This document shows, in pieces, positions 1 to 8,871 of a stretch of 64,000 bases of DNA (position 1 is the first letter of the stretch; the number at the start of each line of letters is the position of its first letter). The notes under the pieces are model-generated. The model was not told the origin of the DNA. It saw only the letters and a program-made list of their open reading frames with translations, and made no database searches. Made by a program: the position numbers and the translations under genes. This DNA is from a bacterium (GTDB lineage: Bacteria; Myxococcota_A; Bradymonadia; UBA7976; UBA1532): the NCBI GenBank assembly GCA_030427205.1, contig JAUHXC010000040.1:1-64000 (forward strand). The letters run 5' to 3'.

Positions 1-92
1 ACTCGCTGTTCGAGGCCGACGGGTTCAAGCTGAGAGCGAAACCCGAGCGGGCGCGGGCTCACACAGCCAAGCCAGTCCAGGACGCTGCGTGA
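1..92 (+). CDS. 3' end of an unidentified gene (partial)
   Basis: An open frame enters from the left edge and stops at the TGA at 90-92, giving about 29 C-terminal residues (SLFEADGFKLRAKPERARA then HTAKPVQDAA). Nothing in this tail identifies a family. It lies 73 bp upstream of the next gene on the same strand, so it may be the promoter-proximal member of the small operon that follows. A VgrG-like or similar delivery protein would fit such a neighbourhood, but that is a guess. Confidence 0.45.
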   Translation, partial: SLFEADGFKLRAKPERARAHTAKPVQDAA

Positions 93-165
93 TGTGGGTC
101 ATGACTCGGAAATCGGGATCTGCACCCCAATATAATGCCAGCAGATCGACCGAGCAGGATAGGCG

Positions 166-516
166 ATGCGCCGCCCTTCAACGCAGTATGGTCTTACCCT
201 CGACACGGGTCGACGGCATGATCTACGAGCCGGCCCGGTGCTCCCGCGCACGTCGCAGATCACGTACCTGCTGCGTACCAACGCCGGGACTGTCCCAATC
301 GCCGGACGCAGATATCGGCTTGTCATGCCTGGCGAGACGATCACAGGTGAGACCGATGCGGATGGACTCATCGCCCACTACGATTTGCCACCAGGAGACT
401 ATCATCTCGATCTGGATGGGTGGACGACCGTCCTGCCGACATTGCCAACCGGCTCGGTGCCGATCGCTCACGCGGTACGCGGCTTCTACCTCAGTCGATT
501 CGGGAGCACGTCATGA
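166..516 (+). CDS. Small carboxypeptidase-regulatory/prealbumin-like beta-sandwich protein
   Basis: 116 residues. Residues about 38-88 read like a short Ig/transthyretin-type sandwich: VPIAGRRYRLVMPG, then ETDADGLIAHYDLPPGDYHL, the 'petition of a modified field, then DxxG, then LPPGxYxL' pattern of carboxypeptidase regulatory-like domains. No signal peptide or membrane segment is seen. A purine-rich stretch (AGGATAGG) precedes the ATG. The stop overlaps the next start by 4 bp (ATGA), so the two genes are probably translationally coupled. In secretion-effector operons such domains often sit in adaptor or PAAR/LysM-like proteins; that role here is inference. Confidence 0.65.
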   Translation: MRRPSTQYGLTLDTGRRHDLRAGPVLPRTSQITYLLRTNAGTVPIAGRRYRLVMPGETITGETDADGLIAHYDLPPGDYHLDLDGWTTVLPTLPTGSVPIAHAVRGFYLSRFGSTS

Positions 517-2132
517 CACATCGACTCCATGCCAGTCTGACGCCGAATCGAATCACGGCCAGCGAGCTACTCACCCTCCAGTTCGACCGGATCGATGAGC
601 GACTTCATGGAACGGAGCTCACGGTGCGCCTGGTGGAGGTCGATACTCCCGCGACAGGCGGAAGAGCGCTCGAAACGGGCGGTCGCTCCGAAACGCTGAT
701 CGAGTTCCCACTCACAGTGGGCGCCAGCGGGCAGATCACCACCACGCACTCAACCGATACAACCGATACAACCGCTGCGACAACTCAACAGCCCGACGCA
801 GAGCATCGGCAATCGAGCCCGACACCTCAGCCAACCGAGGCGAGTGACTCAACCCGAACCAGGGGGGCTGCCACGGGGGCTGCACCATCCACTGTTCGCT
901 TGAGAGTGATGGGTTTTCCCAGCACGACGACGCCCGTACTCGACACGCGTTTCCAGCTGCTCGATCCCGAGTTCGAACACGGGGTCTATGAAGTCAAGTT
1001 GATTGTCCGCGAAGGCCGTACGAGTGTTTTCGAGTCAGCTGCACCGGTCGTGATCCATGACTTCCAGCACCCCACGGCGAATGGTCGGCCGATAGCCTGC
1101 TTCACCACCGGCTCGACGTCGGACTCATTCTTCGATGCGGCCGCCGTGTATTGGGAAGCGAACTCAGATGCCTGCCTGACGTCGGCCATGAGCCCTCGGC
1201 CACCGCCTCGCATACAGCGCACGTGGAGCATCGAGGACATGCTTCGAGCCCTCGATGCGGAGGGAGGCGACTACGGGCCCTGGGGCCAGATCAACATCGC
1301 ATGTCATGGAAACGTGCGCTCTATAAAGCTGGCCAAGTCACTCGACACCAACCCCGAGTGGCTGAACGCGAGCGCCATCAATGCGCTCGCAGAGGGGCGG
1401 GCGCTGACGTCGGTCGATGCGCAGACCGAGGTCGTCATCCGAGCGTGCAGGGCAGGCCTCGCCCCTGGTTTGGCACGCGCGATCAAGCGTCGCCTCTTCG
1501 CCAACATCCCATCGGTGAGCATTCCGAAGTGGACGATTGCCTACGAGTACGCCGGCAATAAGAGCTCTGAGTTCTTCATGGAAGATGTCGAGTTCTTCAG
1601 AGTCACCATACCGGGCCGGAGGCGTCTTCGAAGGCGTCTCTCGTCACCGCGGAGCGTATCTGATGAACTGAGGAGAGCGTTCCATACCCTGCAACGCGAC
1701 TCACCTGCGAACTACGGTCTCTCGCCATTCACGGATGACCGGATACTCCTGGAGTGGCCGAGCTTCGACCTCAAAAGAGAGAGGGACGAGGGTGCCGAGC
1801 CCTTCACTTATTCCTTCTCGGCCCACCGCAGCCAATTGGGAAGACCTGGCAGGAGACCGACCAAGGCCGAGCTTCTCGCACTCTTCAACCGCTACTTGAG
1901 CGACCAGGAGAGTGATATTTTCCCTGATGGCACGAGCAAGAGCGATTGGGGTGAGCCGACGGTGACATCCATTCAGCGGTCTGGGGACCATTGGTCGTGC
2001 AATTTCATATACAAAAGATACAGGCTGCTGTATCAGAGAGCCATGCGACTCTATGATGCGAGTCTGCCTCACGCCCAACGCGATAGAGTCAACTGCGACC
2101 TGTCTGATGAGCGCTTGTTCACGACTGTTTGA
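513..2132 (+). CDS. Candidate caspase-fold (clan CD-like) protein, possible effector
   Basis: 539 residues. The frame is open from 420, but ATG 513 is chosen because it overlaps the upstream stop as ATGA and has GGGAG seven bases before it. Residues 1-70 look like a small beta domain, 75-130 are a Thr/Pro/Gln-rich linker, and 130-190 form another beta-rich segment. Residues 258-320 hold INIACHGN (His265) and VVIRACRAG (Cys312). A hydrophobic strand ending in HG, followed about 47 residues later by a hydrophobic strand ending in AC, is the dyad arrangement of caspase, CHAT and gingipain folds. No signal peptide. Base composition is visibly lower in GC than the rest of the window. The fold is inferred from two motifs; an inactive or unrelated alpha/beta protein remains possible. 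Confidence 0.6.
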   Translation: MTHRLHASLTPNRITASELLTLQFDRIDERLHGTELTVRLVEVDTPATGGRALETGGRSETLIEFPLTVGASGQITTTHSTDTTDTTAATTQQPDAEHRQSSPTPQPTEASDSTRTRGAATGAAPSTVRLRVMGFPSTTTPVLDTRFQLLDPEFEHGVYEVKLIVREGRTSVFESAAPVVIHDFQHPTANGRPIACFTTGSTSDSFFDAAAVYWEANSDACLTSAMSPRPPPRIQRTWSIEDMLRALDAEGGDYGPWGQINIACHGNVRSIKLAKSLDTNPEWLNASAINALAEGRALTSVDAQTEVVIRACRAGLAPGLARAIKRRLFANIPSVSIPKWTIAYEYAGNKSSEFFMEDVEFFRVTIPGRRRLRRRLSSPRSVSDELRRAFHTLQRDSPANYGLSPFTDDRILLEWPSFDLKRERDEGAEPFTYSFSAHRSQLGRPGRRPTKAELLALFNRYLSDQESDIFPDGTSKSDWGEPTVTSIQRSGDHWSCNFIYKRYRLLYQRAMRLYDASLPHAQRDRVNCDLSDERLFTTV

Positions 2133-2263
2133 CTGACTCGAGGGCGGGCGTGGCCGCAGGCCGCCTGCCGGGCGGGCGCGTGAGCGGCGCCGAGCGCGGT
2201 GGTCTCACCCCGCGTGCCTGTGCCAGAGTGCGCAGGCGGGACGCACGCCATGGGGGGACGATC

Positions 2264-4699
2264 ATGCGGCACTTGCCCGGTCTGTTGGCCATCGCGCTGG
2301 GGCTTGGCCTCGGTGGCTGCTTCGACGCGTCGGATGTGAGCACCGACGGCGGCGCGGCCGACGCGGCGACCGATGGGGCCGTCGCGCTCGATCTCGGTGA
2401 GCTGGAGGCGGGTCTGCCGGGCGACGTCGGGCCCGATCCGGATGGCGCGGTGGACCTGGATCTGGCGCCGCCGGACGGGGCACTGCCGGACGGGACACTG
2501 CCGGACGGGACACTGCCGGACGGGACACTGCCGGACGGGGCTGCGCCAGATACGGCCCTGCCCGACGCCGCCGAGCCCGACGCGCGCCCGCCCGACATGC
2601 GGCCGCCGTTCCCCGACGCCGGGCCGCCGCCCGAGTGCCCCACGCTGCCGCTCGACGACGCCGTGACGACCCTCGGCCCGTGCATCGCCTGCCGCGCGCC
2701 GGGCGCCTTGCCCGCGGGCTTCGCCGGCTGGACCGTGGTGCACGTCGATCCGAACGCCGCGCCCGACGGCGACGGCAGCCTCGCCCGGCCGCTGACGTCG
2801 CTGGTCGATGCCGCCGCAAACGCAGAGCCGCGCACGGCCTTCGCCCTCGCGCCGGGGGATCACGTCGGCCCGGTCACGCTCGGCGTCGAGGCGGCGCTGA
2901 TCGGCACCTGCCCGGATGAAGTCCGCATCACCGCCGACGGCCCGCAGGCCGTGCACGTCACCGGCGCCCGCGCGGTGATCGACGGGGTGAGCGTCGACGG
3001 CGGGCAGGCGGCGGTGCGTATCGACGGGGCGGCGACGGTCGAGATCCGCCACAGCGTCGTGCAGGGCGGCGCGGTGGGCATCAGCGCCCGCGACACCGCG
3101 ACGCTCAGCGTCGCCGACAGCCGCATCGACGGGGCGGCCGAGGCGCAGATGCAGGTCGAAGACAGCGGCCTCGCGCTGCGCCGGACCCGCGTCGGCCCGG
3201 GGCCGGGAGCGGGCATTGTCGGGCTGGCCGAGCGCCCGCTCGACAGCTGCGACGACAGCGGCCCGCTGTGCCCCTATCGCCAGGGCATCTTCGTGGTCGA
3301 CAGCCACGTCGCCGGGGTGAACGACGTGGGAATCGAGACCCGCAGCGGGCGGCTGCACGTGCGGCGCAGCCTGATCGAAGACATCGACCTGGGCGCGCTC
3401 GGCGAGCCGGTGGGCATCCGCGGTCGGCAGGGCTTCGTGGTCGTCGAAGAGGTCACGCTGCGCCGGGTCGCGGCGACGGCGGTGGACGACGCGCTCGGGC
3501 TCGGCGTCGAGCTGCTCAGCAGCCGGGGGCATATCGGCCGGGTCAGCGTGACCGAGTGCGGGCGCGGCGGCGTGCGGGTGGCGCGGCTCGCGGCGCGGGA
3601 GCTGGTGCGGTTCGCCGACGGCGGCTTCGTGCCCGGCTCGATCCGGTTCCCCGGCGAGGCGTGGTTCCCCGGCGAGGCGTGGTCGCCGCTGCCCGACGCG
3701 TTCGAAGGCGACGGCTTCGAGCCGGGCGCGGACTGGTTCCCCGGCGAGGCCTGGGCGCCGCAGCCCGCCGCGCTGCCCTATCAGCTGCGGCCCGAGACCG
3801 AGGCCGCCTTCCAGTCGCCCGAGCTGGCGCTGTTCACCTGGGCCCGGGCGGCGCTCGACGATGTGCAGGTGCAGGGGCACGCCGGGTTCGGCGTCGACCT
3901 CAGCGGTCACGCGGTGCGGGTATCGGGCGGGCGGATCAGCGAGATCGCCGGCGGCCCGGCGCTGGCGGTGACCCGACGCTCGGCGCTGCCGGTGGACGGG
4001 CCCGGCGGGGACGTGGTCGCGCTGTCGGAGCTTCTCGCGCTCGAGATCGGCGATACGCCGGGCGCCGGCATCGAGGTGGGCGACGTGGCGCTGGTGTGCG
4101 GGGTCGGCGGTGATCCGGGCGCGCCGTGCAGCGTGCCGCCGCTCGACGGGCCGGCGCCGCGTGGCATCGAGCCGCCGCAGGCGGTCGACCTGGGGCATCA
4201 CCTGCGCGCCGAGGGGCTGCGCATCGAAGAGACCGGCGGCATCGGCATCGCGGCGATCAACTCGGCGCTGACGGTCTCGGGCAGCCGGCTGCGCGGGGTG
4301 CAGGGCGTCGGCATCTGGAGCTATGGCAGCGGGCTGACCCTGCGCGGCAATCAGATCGAGGATGTGCGCTTCCATAACCTGCTCGGTCGCTTCGCGGCGA
4401 TCGACGTGGCCGATGGGGTGATCGTCGAGCCCGGCCGCTGGGCGGTCTCGCAGCGGGCCCAGCTGCGCGACAATACGATCGTCGGCGCCCGCCGCATCGG
4501 CGTCCTGGTCGCCAACGACGTCATCGACCTCGATCTGACCCTGCGGCTCGGCGAGGCGGTCATGGCCGAGAACGGGGTCGACATCGTCGCGCTCGGTCCG
4601 CTGCCCGAGCGCTTTCAGGGGGACGAGAACGTCGAGGTGGCCGAGGGTGATCAGCGGCGCTTCCCGCCGCCTCGACCGTCGGATCCCGAGCCGCAGTAG
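2264..4699 (+). CDS. Lipoprotein with parallel beta-helix (right-handed) repeats
   Basis: 811 residues. The frame is open upstream to 2129, but ATG 2264 follows a GGGGGGA ribosome site and starts a lipoprotein signal, MRHLPGLLAIALGLGLGGC. Next comes an Asp/Gly/Pro-rich linker with PDGTL repeats (about residues 55-130). VVHVDPNAAPDGDGSLARPL (around 165-185) is the usual opening of DUF1565/right-handed beta-helix proteins. The remainder is rich in short beta-helix rungs with V-x-I-x patterns and scattered Cys pairs. It is probably an outer-membrane-anchored surface protein of unknown ligand. It converges on the kinase gene with only 24 bp between them. Confidence 0.8.
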   Translation: MRHLPGLLAIALGLGLGGCFDASDVSTDGGAADAATDGAVALDLGELEAGLPGDVGPDPDGAVDLDLAPPDGALPDGTLPDGTLPDGTLPDGAAPDTALPDAAEPDARPPDMRPPFPDAGPPPECPTLPLDDAVTTLGPCIACRAPGALPAGFAGWTVVHVDPNAAPDGDGSLARPLTSLVDAAANAEPRTAFALAPGDHVGPVTLGVEAALIGTCPDEVRITADGPQAVHVTGARAVIDGVSVDGGQAAVRIDGAATVEIRHSVVQGGAVGISARDTATLSVADSRIDGAAEAQMQVEDSGLALRRTRVGPGPGAGIVGLAERPLDSCDDSGPLCPYRQGIFVVDSHVAGVNDVGIETRSGRLHVRRSLIEDIDLGALGEPVGIRGRQGFVVVEEVTLRRVAATAVDDALGLGVELLSSRGHIGRVSVTECGRGGVRVARLAARELVRFADGGFVPGSIRFPGEAWFPGEAWSPLPDAFEGDGFEPGADWFPGEAWAPQPAALPYQLRPETEAAFQSPELALFTWARAALDDVQVQGHAGFGVDLSGHAVRVSGGRISEIAGGPALAVTRRSALPVDGPGGDVVALSELLALEIGDTPGAGIEVGDVALVCGVGGDPGAPCSVPPLDGPAPRGIEPPQAVDLGHHLRAEGLRIEETGGIGIAAINSALTVSGSRLRGVQGVGIWSYGSGLTLRGNQIEDVRFHNLLGRFAAIDVADGVIVEPGRWAVSQRAQLRDNTIVGARRIGVLVANDVIDLDLTLRLGEAVMAENGVDIVALGPLPERFQGDENVEVAEGDQRRFPPPRPSDPEPQ
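2471..2545 (+). repeat. 15-bp coding tandem repeat (five units)
   Basis: Five consecutive 15-bp units based on CCGGACGGGACACTG encode PDGTL/PDGAL pentapeptides in the lipoprotein linker. Because the unit is a multiple of three, copy-number change would alter linker length without breaking the frame. The middle units are identical, suggesting recent expansion. Confidence 0.85.
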
Positions 4700-4723
4700 G
4701 CCGCGGACCGGCGGGCCTTGGAG

Positions 4724-7261
4724 TCAGGCCAGCGCCCGCACCACCCGGAAGCCGAAGTGGTGGGTCACGTAGTCGACGTAGTTGCTGCGCCGGGTGCCCG
4801 CCCGGCACCACAGCGGCGGCGAGACGAAGGAGCCGCCGCGCTGGATGGCCTGCTGCGCCTGATCGCCCTCGGCGGGCAGCAGCGTCGCGGTCCACTCGGC
4901 GACCAGCCCGGCCATGTCGTAGACCCCGAAGGGCGAGCAGTCGTGGGGGTGGCTGCCCACCGGCACCGGCATCGGGCGCCCGCGGGCGGTGTCGGCCATG
5001 CGGCACAGGGTCTCGTCGAAGCCGTTGCCCCAGGGGAAGATGCGCCCGTCGGCGCCGCGGGCGGCGAGCTCCCACTCCAGCTCGGTGGGCAGGCGGTGCT
5101 CGACGCCTTCGGCGGCGGTGCGCCAGCGGCAGTAGGCCACCGCGTCGTGCCAGTTGAGCATCAGCGCCGGCCAGCGCGGGTCCCAGGCGTCGCCGTCGTC
5201 GTCCTTGCCGGGCACCGCGAAGCGGCGGGTCTGCGGGTCGTAATCGAGGTAGAGCCGTGAGCCGTCCATGCTGCGCGGGGCGTGCCGGCGGGCGCGGTCG
5301 GGGTCGTCGGCGGCCATGGCGTCGAGGAAGCGCACGTACTCGGCCAGGGTGATCGGGTGGCGGCCGATGAGGAAGCCGTCGGTGCTCACCGTCTGCCCGT
5401 CGAGGCCGCGCGGCGCGTCGACGTCGCCGCCGATGCGGTAGCGGCCGGCGGCGATGTAGACGAAGGCTTCGTCGCCAGCGAAGCGGGCCGGCGCGTCGAC
5501 CCGGAAGCGCTTGTCGCAGTTGCCCTCGACGGTGAACGGCAGCCGCACGGGCAGGGCGCCGGGCGCGACGACGTGGGCCACGTAGCTGCCCACCGCCAGG
5601 GTCCGGGCGCAGCGCTCGGCCTCGGGCGGGCCGATGGCGGCGGCGACGAAGATCGGCCCGAAGCCTGTCTCGCGGTCGACGCGGATGCGCGCGCCGGGGG
5701 CCTCGATGTGGACGCGGCCCTCGGTGGCGAGGCGGTCGCGATAGGCCCCGGTATCGTATTGCTGCACCCGCGCCCGGAAGAAGAGCGCGGTGGCCTCGTC
5801 GCGCCGCCGGCGGGCCTCCTCGGCGCGCAGCCAGTACATCTCGGCCAGCAGGGCGCCGGCGCCGGCGGTCTCGTGCTCTTCGTGGGACGCCTGGGCCTCG
5901 CGCAGCGCGCGGGCGGCGAGCGCCTCGGCTTCGAGGGTGCGCTCGACGAGCCGCTGCTCGGCGGCCCATGTGGCCCGGCGCTGGTCGGCGTCGTGGGTGC
6001 GGGCCGCGGCGGCGCGCTGCTCGGCGAGGCGGCTGCGGGCGGCGGTCAGCGCGCGGCGCACGGTGCCGTGCTCGGCCCATGTGGCGTGGGCCCGCTGCAG
6101 CATCTCGGCGGCGCGGGCCACCCGTCGGCGGTGGGCCTCGACCCCCTCGATGAAGGTGGACAGGTGGTCGGCCATCTCCCGCGCGGTCAGCGTGCGGCGG
6201 TCGACGTCGCGCACCAGCGCCCGCTCGATCAGCGCGGCGATGGGCTCGGGCACCCCGGCGGCGCGCGCGTCGGGCAGCGGGCCCTCCATGACCCGGTACA
6301 TGGTCGCCACCGGGCTGTCGGCGGCGAACGGCTTCTCGAAGGTGGTCAGCTCGTAGAGCATCACCCCGAGGCTCCAGATGTCGGTCGCCCGGCCGTAGCG
6401 CCCCGCCTCGCCGCGCACCTGCTCGGGTGACATGTAGTTCGGCGTGCCGATGGGCACCCCCGGGCGGGTGTAGCTGTCGCCGGTGTCGCCGGCCTCGTCG
6501 ACCAGCTGCGCCAGGCCCCAGTCGGCCACGTAGACCTCGCCATAGGCCCCGAGCATCACGTTCGACGGCTTGAGGTCGCGGTGGATGACGTCGCGGTCGT
6601 GGGCGAAGGCCACCGTGAGGCAGATGCGGTTGAACAGCGGCAGCAGGCGGGCGAGGGGATAGGCCGCCCGGGCCTCGGCGTCGGCGCGCAGGGTCTTGAG
6701 CAGGTCGCCCAGGGTGCGCCCCGAGATGAGCTGCATCGAGTAGCAGTGCGCCCCGTCGGCGGTGGTGCCCAGGTCGTAGACCGGGATGATGCCCGGGTGG
6801 CCGAGGCGGGCGGTGAGCCGGGCCTCGTGGCCGAAGCGGGCCCAGGCGCTGGCGTCGCGGGCGAACTTGGGCCGCAGGCGCTTGAGGGCCACGTCGCGGT
6901 CGAGCAGCGTATCGCGGGCGCGCCAGACCTCGCCCATGCCGCCGCGGCCCAGCACGTCGAGCGGGATGTAGCGCTCGGCGGCGGTCGGCGCGGCGGCGGT
7001 CGCCGTGTCGGGCAGGGCGTCGGGCAGCGGCACGGTGCGCGGGCGGGCGAGCTCGGACGCGCCGACGAGCGTCTCGGGCAGGTCGAAGGCGGTCTCGTCC
7101 TCGGCGATCGACGCGGGGTCGATCAGCGCGCGCAGCCGGCTCAGGCGCGCGGCGACGACGCCGACCGGGCCCGGGGCGAGCAGGGCGTCGATCAAGGCCG
7201 GGGTCAGCCGGCCATCTCGGGCGAGCGCGGCGAGCTGCGCGGTCGGATCGGACTGGGACAT
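4724..7261 (-). CDS. Ser/Thr protein kinase fused to an FGE-sulfatase-like domain
   Basis: 845 residues from ATG 7261, preceded by GGAG; the open frame reaches 7291 but MSQSDPT is the better start. The kinase domain is about residues 98-370: glycine loop LGRGGMGEVWRA (104-115), Lys127 in VALKRL, HRDLKPSNV (227-235), DWG in place of DFG (247-249). A long Ala/Arg/Glu-rich predicted coiled coil follows (380-500), then a beta domain, then an FGE-sulfatase/SUMF1-like domain (about 600-845) with LPTELEWELAARG, FPWGN, GVYDMAGLVAEW, RGGSF and GFRVVRA. Only one Cys lies in the region where true formylglycine-generating enzymes have the catalytic pair, so this is probably a binding or sensory domain. 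No transmembrane helix is obvious. Downstream of the HEAT-repeat gene with an 85-bp gap. Confidence 0.9.
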   Translation of the reverse strand: MSQSDPTAQLAALARDGRLTPALIDALLAPGPVGVVAARLSRLRALIDPASIAEDETAFDLPETLVGASELARPRTVPLPDALPDTATAAAPTAAERYIPLDVLGRGGMGEVWRARDTLLDRDVALKRLRPKFARDASAWARFGHEARLTARLGHPGIIPVYDLGTTADGAHCYSMQLISGRTLGDLLKTLRADAEARAAYPLARLLPLFNRICLTVAFAHDRDVIHRDLKPSNVMLGAYGEVYVADWGLAQLVDEAGDTGDSYTRPGVPIGTPNYMSPEQVRGEAGRYGRATDIWSLGVMLYELTTFEKPFAADSPVATMYRVMEGPLPDARAAGVPEPIAALIERALVRDVDRRTLTAREMADHLSTFIEGVEAHRRRVARAAEMLQRAHATWAEHGTVRRALTAARSRLAEQRAAAARTHDADQRRATWAAEQRLVERTLEAEALAARALREAQASHEEHETAGAGALLAEMYWLRAEEARRRRDEATALFFRARVQQYDTGAYRDRLATEGRVHIEAPGARIRVDRETGFGPIFVAAAIGPPEAERCARTLAVGSYVAHVVAPGALPVRLPFTVEGNCDKRFRVDAPARFAGDEAFVYIAAGRYRIGGDVDAPRGLDGQTVSTDGFLIGRHPITLAEYVRFLDAMAADDPDRARRHAPRSMDGSRLYLDYDPQTRRFAVPGKDDDGDAWDPRWPALMLNWHDAVAYCRWRTAAEGVEHRLPTELEWELAARGADGRIFPWGNGFDETLCRMADTARGRPMPVPVGSHPHDCSPFGVYDMAGLVAEWTATLLPAEGDQAQQAIQRGGSFVSPPLWCRAGTRRSNYVDYVTHHFGFRVVRALA

Positions 7262-7346
7262 CGACGGCTCCGGGTGGGCACGGCGATACAATCAGGCGCC
7301 CGGGGCGCCGTCAACGGGCGTCGTGTACGGGCCCCCGAGAACCCCG

Positions 7347-8831
7347 TCAGCGGCCGACCGCCCTGATGCCGCCCAGGCTCTTGGGGAACCGCTGGCGCAG
7401 CTGCAGCAGCGCGTTGCGCGCCGCCCGCCGATGCACCTTCTTGCGGGTCAGGTCGATGAGCACCAGCTCGGCGTCGGGGCCGCCGACCCGCCCCAGGCGA
7501 TCGGCGGCGCGGTGCACGACCTGCGCGTCGGCATGCTTCAAGAGCAGACCGAGCGCGGCCTCGGCCCGCGGGCCGGTGGCGGTCTGCAGCCAGTCGAGCA
7601 GCCCCAGCCCCACCCGCGGGTCGGGGTCGGCGGCGGCGCGCATCAGGTTGGCCTCGGCGAGCGGCAGGCAGCGCTGGCCCAGCGCGGTGAGCACGCTGCC
7701 CCGCACCCCGCCTTCGGGGTGGTCGAGCAGCAGATGCAGCCGGTCACCCAGGCCGTCGAGCGGCCACAGCTCGATGAGCGCCTCGACCGCCCGGGCCCGC
7801 ACGCCGACGTCGGTATGGGCCAGCAGCTCGACCAGGGTGTCTTCGTGGCCGGTCACCTCGGCGGCCATCACCCGGCGCCAGGGGTCGGCGTCGGCCAGCA
7901 GCCGGCCTTGCACGTCGGCCATCGTGCCGCTGCCCATCGAGTGGGCGCGCAGGCTGCGCAGCGCGTTGGCCGCCACCGCCGGCGGCTCGCCGGGATCGGA
8001 CAGCCGGGCGAGGCGCGCGTCGAGGGCGTCGGGGCGATAGACGCAGCGCGCGGCGTGCTCGGCGAGGTGGCGGATCAGCCCGGCGATGACCGACGCCCGG
8101 CCCGTGCGCGGGGCGTAGGCCAGCGAGAAGAACAGGCGGCCGTCCGACAGGGTGACGTCCCGCGACTCGACCAGCGCCCGCCAGGCGCTGCGGGCCTCGG
8201 CGTCGAGCAGCGCGACCCGCGGCTCGAGCGGGCCGTGCACCGCGATCCGGGCGTCGAAGTCCGGGTCCCCGGTGGGCCAGAAGCGGCGGGCGGTGCTGCG
8301 CCGCTGCAGGGTCAGGCCGGCGCGGGTCTCGCCGTCGCCGGGCACCGCCGTGAGCCATACGCGCTCGAGGCCGTAGTCGTCGGCGCCCAGCTCGGCGGTG
8401 AAGCGGCGGCCGGCGTGGGTGAAGGTCGCGCTGATCGTCTCGCCGCCGCTCGGATCGCCGCCCAGCCGACGCAGGGCGCGGATCCAGCCGGCGCGGCGGC
8501 GGCGCACGAAGACGCGGTCGTGATCGAAGACGATGAAGCCGAAGAGCGCGACGCCGGTGAGCGCCAGCGCGATGACCACGCCGGTCTCGGTGTGCTCGGG
8601 CGGCAGGGCCGGCATCACCACGAAGCCGAGCAGCGGCCAGGCCACCAGCAAGCCGGCGACGATGTAGAGCAGGCGCCGGGTCGTCGCCGCCGCCGAGTGC
8701 ACCGGCGGGTCGATGTCGACCGGCTCGGGGGCGCCGGGCGGGGTCAGCTCGCGGGGCACGATCACCGACGCGACGGGCAGGGCGTCGGTCGACAGCAGCG
8801 TGCGCGCGGGATCGGGCGATGACTGACTCAC
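7347..8831 (-). CDS. Membrane protein with HEAT-like repeats
   Basis: 494 residues from GTG 8831; a TTG at 8867 is also in frame and neither has a clear ribosome site, so the start is uncertain. Two adjacent transmembrane helices lie near residues 55-75 (LLYIVAGLLVAWPLLGFVVM) and 85-105 (GVVIALALTGVALFGFIVF). A soluble region follows, and the last ~250 residues show helical repeats of HEAT type (RRVMAAEVTGHEDTLVELLA, VRARAVEALIELWPLDGLG, VRGSVLTALGQRCLPLAEAN). It follows the methyltransferase gene by 40 bp and precedes the kinase gene, so the three may form one minus-strand operon. Function is not assigned; HEAT scaffolds usually mediate protein contacts. Confidence 0.75.
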   Translation of the reverse strand: MSQSSPDPARTLLSTDALPVASVIVPRELTPPGAPEPVDIDPPVHSAAATTRRLLYIVAGLLVAWPLLGFVVMPALPPEHTETGVVIALALTGVALFGFIVFDHDRVFVRRRRAGWIRALRRLGGDPSGGETISATFTHAGRRFTAELGADDYGLERVWLTAVPGDGETRAGLTLQRRSTARRFWPTGDPDFDARIAVHGPLEPRVALLDAEARSAWRALVESRDVTLSDGRLFFSLAYAPRTGRASVIAGLIRHLAEHAARCVYRPDALDARLARLSDPGEPPAVAANALRSLRAHSMGSGTMADVQGRLLADADPWRRVMAAEVTGHEDTLVELLAHTDVGVRARAVEALIELWPLDGLGDRLHLLLDHPEGGVRGSVLTALGQRCLPLAEANLMRAAADPDPRVGLGLLDWLQTATGPRAEAALGLLLKHADAQVVHRAADRLGRVGGPDAELVLIDLTRKKVHRRAARNALLQLRQRFPKSLGGIRAVGR

Positions 8832-8871
8832 CCGTCGACGATGCGCCCGATCCGGCCGAGCGGGCAAGGGG

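Noticed and set aside
2069..4375. 768-codon open frame on the minus strand inside the beta-helix lipoprotein gene
   Set aside because: His/Arg/Pro-rich composition without any domain, and it is the antisense shadow of a gene with a ribosome site, a lipoprotein signal and beta-helix repeats. Long antisense frames are expected at this GC content.
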